Below, one piece after another: positions 61,761 through 64,000 of a stretch of DNA of 64,000 nt. The position numbers were made by a program, and so were the translations under genes. The stretch comes from Hymenobacter tibetensis (GTDB lineage Bacteria > Bacteroidota > Bacteroidia > Cytophagales > Hymenobacteraceae), in contig NZ_CP094669.1 in NCBI RefSeq assembly GCF_022827545.1, positions 2,260,001-2,324,000 on the forward strand, given 5' to 3'. The notes under the pieces were generated by a model that was not told the DNA's origin, searched no databases, and saw only the letters and a list, made by a program, of their open reading frames with translations. Position 1 is the first letter of the stretch, and each line of letters starts with the position of its first letter.

Positions 61761-61781
61761 CTGATATCGGACATCACCCAG
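61761..61781 (-). promoter_or_regulatory. shared 21-nt motif, copy upstream of the antirepressor
   Basis: On the minus strand it matches the copy at 62555-62575 in 19 of 21 positions; core CCGATATCAG. A shorter version (TGATATCGG) is at 60458-60466. Candidate operator of this module. Confidence 0.6.
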
Positions 61782-61824
61782 AGGGTTTTTAGGATGTCAG
61801 AAGGGGTTATTGGTGCTCGGTACT

Positions 61825-62070
61825 CTATTTGTTGCCTGCTAGAGCTAGCAGTCTGTCAACACTGGTTTTCAGGTAGTAGTATTTGTTGCCTACTGCGTAA
61901 AATCGGGGTTGATTTTGCTCCATCCAATATTGGTAGGTGCTGGTTTTTAATTGTTCGGGATAATTAACCAGTAATTCATCCCTGGTGAAAACTCGTTCTT
62001 TATTGATATAGAACTCGGTTTCTAGTTTTTCGCCCGGAACGTTTTCCGGGCCGCGTTTCATTTTGTTCAT
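61825..62070 (-). CDS. small putative DNA-binding protein
   Basis: 81 residues. FTRDELLVNYPEQLKTSTYQYWMEQNQPRFYAVGNKYYYLKTSVDRLLA resembles a short excisionase or helix-turn-helix protein (helix, turn, then wing-like YAVGNKYYYL). It precedes the antirepressor gene by 72 nt on the same strand. Family not secure. Confidence 0.55.
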   Translation of the reverse strand: MNKMKRGPENVPGEKLETEFYINKERVFTRDELLVNYPEQLKTSTYQYWMEQNQPRFYAVGNKYYYLKTSVDRLLALAGNK

Positions 62071-62111
62071 GTCATTTTCTTTTCCTTCAGAGTTAAATAG
62101 TGCGGGTGAAG

Positions 62112-62132
62112 AAAAAAGCAGGAGCTTCCTGC
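62112..62132 (-). terminator. minus-strand terminator
   Basis: Stem GCAGGA/TCCTGC with a 3-nt loop and a six-T tract on the minus strand. Confidence 0.75.
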
Positions 62133-62336
62133 CTGTTTCGAAAAATATATTATTAGTGGCTTAGAGCCTGAACATTTATCTGCACCAAACATACAAGCAG
62201 GTAACAATACAGGGAAAATGAAAATGTAGCCCCGAGACGAAAAAAGATTTATTTTCTTGGTGACATGGCTGGATGTATATCGTGCGCCCAGGGTTCCTAT
62301 TTGTTGCCTGCTCATATCGGGGTTCCGTTAGGGCAT

Positions 62337-62367
62337 AAAAAAAGCCTGCTGACTAGAGCAGACCTTT
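62337..62367 (-). terminator. minus-strand terminator
   Basis: Stem CTGCT/AGCAG followed on the minus strand by GCTTTTTTT. Moderate stem, long T-run. Confidence 0.6.
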
Positions 62368-62554
62368 TCCAGAGAATCGAGCACCGATAACTCCTTTGAA
62401 ATACATTATGGCTGTGGGTTTCCAATCCCGTAACCCAAACATACACCCAGCACATGATACAGGGAAAGTCTACTTCATGGGTTCCGGTGAAATAAATGTG
62501 TACCCACAAATAATGTACATACATGGTTCGCCCCAGTGGTTTGGCTTCTTAGCC

Positions 62555-62575
62555 CTGGGTAATGACCGATATCAG
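62555..62575 (+). promoter_or_regulatory. shared 21-nt motif, copy near the origin
   Basis: Begins CTGGGTAATGACC and ends GATATCAG. 19 of 21 positions match the copy upstream of the antirepressor. CCTGGGTAAT is repeated again immediately after it. Confidence 0.6.
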
Positions 62576-62705
62576 CCTGGGTAATCACCTAACTCTGAAA
62601 TCAAGAAAAAGAAAAACACCTTCTTTTTATTCTTTTTAGTTAGAACTCTTCTTTCTTCCTTCTTTAAGGGGGTGCAACTGGCTGTAATTGAGATTGATAT
62701 AAGGT

Positions 62706-62862
62706 CAACTGTGGAAGAACCATCGTTCAACTGTGGAAGATGCATCGTTGAACTATGGAAGACCCATCGTCGGTATCGGCGCAACTATGGAAGACTCATC
62801 GGGCAAACATGGAAGACCCATCGTTGAAACATGGAAAATGAATTCCATGTTTTCCATAGTTA
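62706..62862. other. iteron-type replication origin
   Basis: Five 22-nt direct repeats with core ACTATGGAAGA/ACTGTGGAAGA and CATCG: 62706-62727, 62728-62749, 62750-62771, 62782-62803 and 62804-62825. The first three and the last two are head-to-tail. They are followed by a degenerate copy at 62826 and an inverted copy (TTTTCCATAGTT, 62850-62861). Iterons bound by the initiator and an inverted operator near the rep promoter are the classic layout of theta plasmids. Confidence 0.88.
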
Positions 62863-62865
62863 GAT

Positions 62866-62873
62866 TATCTTTG
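62866..62873 (+). promoter_or_regulatory. rep promoter -7 element
   Basis: TATCTTTG matches TAnnTTTG, about 30 nt before the rep ATG. The inverted iteron half-copy (62850-62861) lies just upstream, where a bound Rep would block the promoter, giving autorepression. Confidence 0.65.
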
Positions 62874-62903
62874 TGATATCGATACACCAACGGCTACACT
62901 CAT

Positions 62904-64000
62904 ATGGTCACCACGTCGCTTGCGCTGAACAAAACAATGTCTCGGGAACAAGTACTCGCACGAGCGTCCGTTATCTTAGCGACCACAAAAGGCAATACGT
63001 TGGCGTATCAACACAATCTTCTGGTCAGACACCCACTCCGGCTCAGCAGCCTGGAAGCACGTCTTTTCGTGCTGGCGTTGCGCTGTGTCCACCAGTCGGA
63101 TGCCGAATTCCAAGGGGGCTTCGTGGTGAGCCTGGAGGAGCTGTTCCCGCATGGCAGCTCCGGTGAACGCTACGAGGCGCTAGAAGAAGCATTTAAGGTC
63201 CTTTTGGGCAAGCATTTTAAACTGGAGAGACCTGATGCTGGTGATGGTAGCTATATCTACACCCAGCTTATCAGCCATATTGGGTTGGAGACTGGAGCAG
63301 GCCGTGTGGTGGGTGCGTTCGCTCCACTCGTGGGTCCATACCTATCACAACTTCAGTCTGGCAACTTCACCAAGGCTAAGATTGAGACGCTGCTGACGTT
63401 CAAGAATCCGACTGCGTTGAAGCTGTACTGGTACTTCAGGTCTTGGTCAAATGTTCGCAAGGTGTCCATTAGGGTTGATGAGCTGAAGACCTTGCTGTTT
63501 GAAGAGGAGGAGACCTACACCACCTACGCTGACTTCAAACGCTACGTGCTGCGTCCTTGCCTGCTGGAGGTTCAGAAGTTCGGGGAATGGAACATCACCT
63601 ACAAGGAAATCAAGGATGGGCGCAAGGTGGTGGCGCTGGAGTTCCACATCCCCAAGATTGAGGATACTGAGCCCACTACCCCAGCTATCGATACCGGCAC
63701 AAAGACAACAGCCCTGTTACCACCTACTTCGCTCGTAGAAGTTACCCCAGCGACACCCCAGGCTCAGACTGGCACTGGTGTACTCTCCATACAGGATAAG
63801 GTCACTAACAGGCTGCAAAAGCTCCTCCTGAAAGATAATCAGATTCAGGATGTCGTGGTTTTCGTCGGCAACGATGAGAGCATGTTCATGCGGTTCCTCA
63901 AGGCTACCAACAACCTCTTGAGGGACTACGAGGCAAAGAACCCTGGCTATGTACCGACTGACAAGCTAGCTGCTGCGACAATCAATGCCTTGAAGAACGA
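62904..64000 (+). CDS. Rep_3-type plasmid replication initiator, 3' end beyond window
   Basis: At least 365 codons, cut by the window end. Start ATG 62904, the first after an in-frame TGA at 62874. Residues about 35-240 look like the double winged-helix Rep_3 (RepB/RepA) domain: HNLLVRHPLRLSSLEARLFVLALRCVH, FVVSLEELFPHGSSGERYEALEEA, then FKNPTALKLYWYFRSWSN, KVSIRVDELKTLL, DFKRYVLRPCLLEV and GRKVVALEFHIPK. This initiator binds iterons and recruits helicase; the repeats are immediately upstream. The tail after a Thr/Pro linker is an extra helical domain. Confidence 0.85.
   Translation, partial: MVTTSLALNKTMSREQVLARASVILATTKGNTLAYQHNLLVRHPLRLSSLEARLFVLALRCVHQSDAEFQGGFVVSLEELFPHGSSGERYEALEEAFKVLLGKHFKLERPDAGDGSYIYTQLISHIGLETGAGRVVGAFAPLVGPYLSQLQSGNFTKAKIETLLTFKNPTALKLYWYFRSWSNVRKVSIRVDELKTLLFEEEETYTTYADFKRYVLRPCLLEVQKFGEWNITYKEIKDGRKVVALEFHIPKIEDTEPTTPAIDTGTKTTALLPPTSLVEVTPATPQAQTGTGVLSIQDKVTNRLQKLLLKDNQIQDVVVFVGNDESMFMRFLKATNNLLRDYEAKNPGYVPTDKLAAATINALKN

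Larger units (their letters stand above)
62071..62903. other. plasmid control and origin region
   Basis: 833 nt without a convincing gene. It holds two minus-strand terminators, a shared 21-nt motif, a purine/pyrimidine-rich stretch, iterons and the rep promoter. Two reverse ORFs here (82 and 70 codons) cross terminators and have no coding look. Confidence 0.6.

Noticed and set aside
62067..62524. Two reverse ORFs (82 and 70 codons) upstream of the 81-residue gene
   Set aside because: Each crosses a terminator and reads like noncoding sequence; the ATGA overlap with the next gene is probably chance.
62706..62825. Possible CRISPR array
   Set aside because: The repeats are head-to-tail without unique spacers and lie before a rep gene, so they are iterons.
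1..64000. The whole window as a plasmid
   Set aside because: guaA, ffh, SRP RNA, ftsE and the cys operon are core chromosomal genes; only the last ~5.5 kb has plasmid character.
1..64000. tRNA or rRNA genes
   Set aside because: I looked for T-loop GTTCRA patterns with pairing stems and found none outside coding sequence.

Overview
The window looks like a chromosomal segment of a Hymenobacter-like bacterium (Bacteroidota, Cytophagales). The evidence is the Bacteroidota promoter pattern (TTTG, about 19-21 nt, then TAnnTTTG) in front of many genes, a type IX secretion C-terminal sorting domain on a giant surface protein, TonB receptors with CarboxypepD_reg N-termini, moderately high GC, and core genes (guaA, ffh, SRP RNA, ftsE). 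The last ~5.5 kb is different: AT-richer, with small unknown ORFs, a phage-type antirepressor, iterons and a Rep_3-type plasmid initiator. It reads as an integrated plasmid or plasmid-phage hybrid that continues past the right edge.

Layout: (1) 0-16 kb holds housekeeping genes: a truncated AsmA-family gene that is open to the left edge, guaA (apparently leaderless), SRP RNA, a transaldolase, ftsE, a GT2, a DegT aminotransferase, an M48 protease, a Gfo/Idh oxidoreductase, an esterase with an in-frame stop before its catalytic His, a PIN toxin-antitoxin pair and an EcsC protein. (2) 16.5-23 kb is an EmrAB-TolC type drug-efflux operon behind a MarR regulator, with a perfect palindrome as candidate operator. 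(3) 23-38.8 kb is a sulfur region. A convergent APC permease (+) and a long sulfate-assimilation operon (-) are both preceded by near-identical leaders. The operon runs cysH, cysD, cysN, uroporphyrinogen methyltransferase, sulfite reductase flavoprotein, TonB receptor, DUF2490, sulfite reductase hemoprotein and a siroheme synthase-TauE fusion. (4) 39-52 kb is a surface glycan locus with a complete pseudaminic acid pathway (PseB, C, F, G-H fusion, I), a methylase, a flippase, a polysaccharide deacetylase and glycosyltransferases. (5) 52.3-58.2 kb holds ffh and a 1390-residue T9SS adhesin. (6) 58.5-64 kb is the plasmid/phage module.

The most striking observation is in region 3. Each of the two sulfur leaders has the same parts in the same order: promoter, an identical 12-nt transcript start, a SAM-I type riboswitch closed by the same P1 stem, and, 8 nt after P1, a GTG-initiated short ORF rich in Cys codons that ends Gly-Cys-Cys-Cys-stop. 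The peptides are otherwise dissimilar (33 and 38 codons). This suggests a two-input leader in which SAM sensing by RNA is followed by cysteine sensing through translation of a poly-Cys leader peptide. All functional calls come from reading the sequence without database searches.
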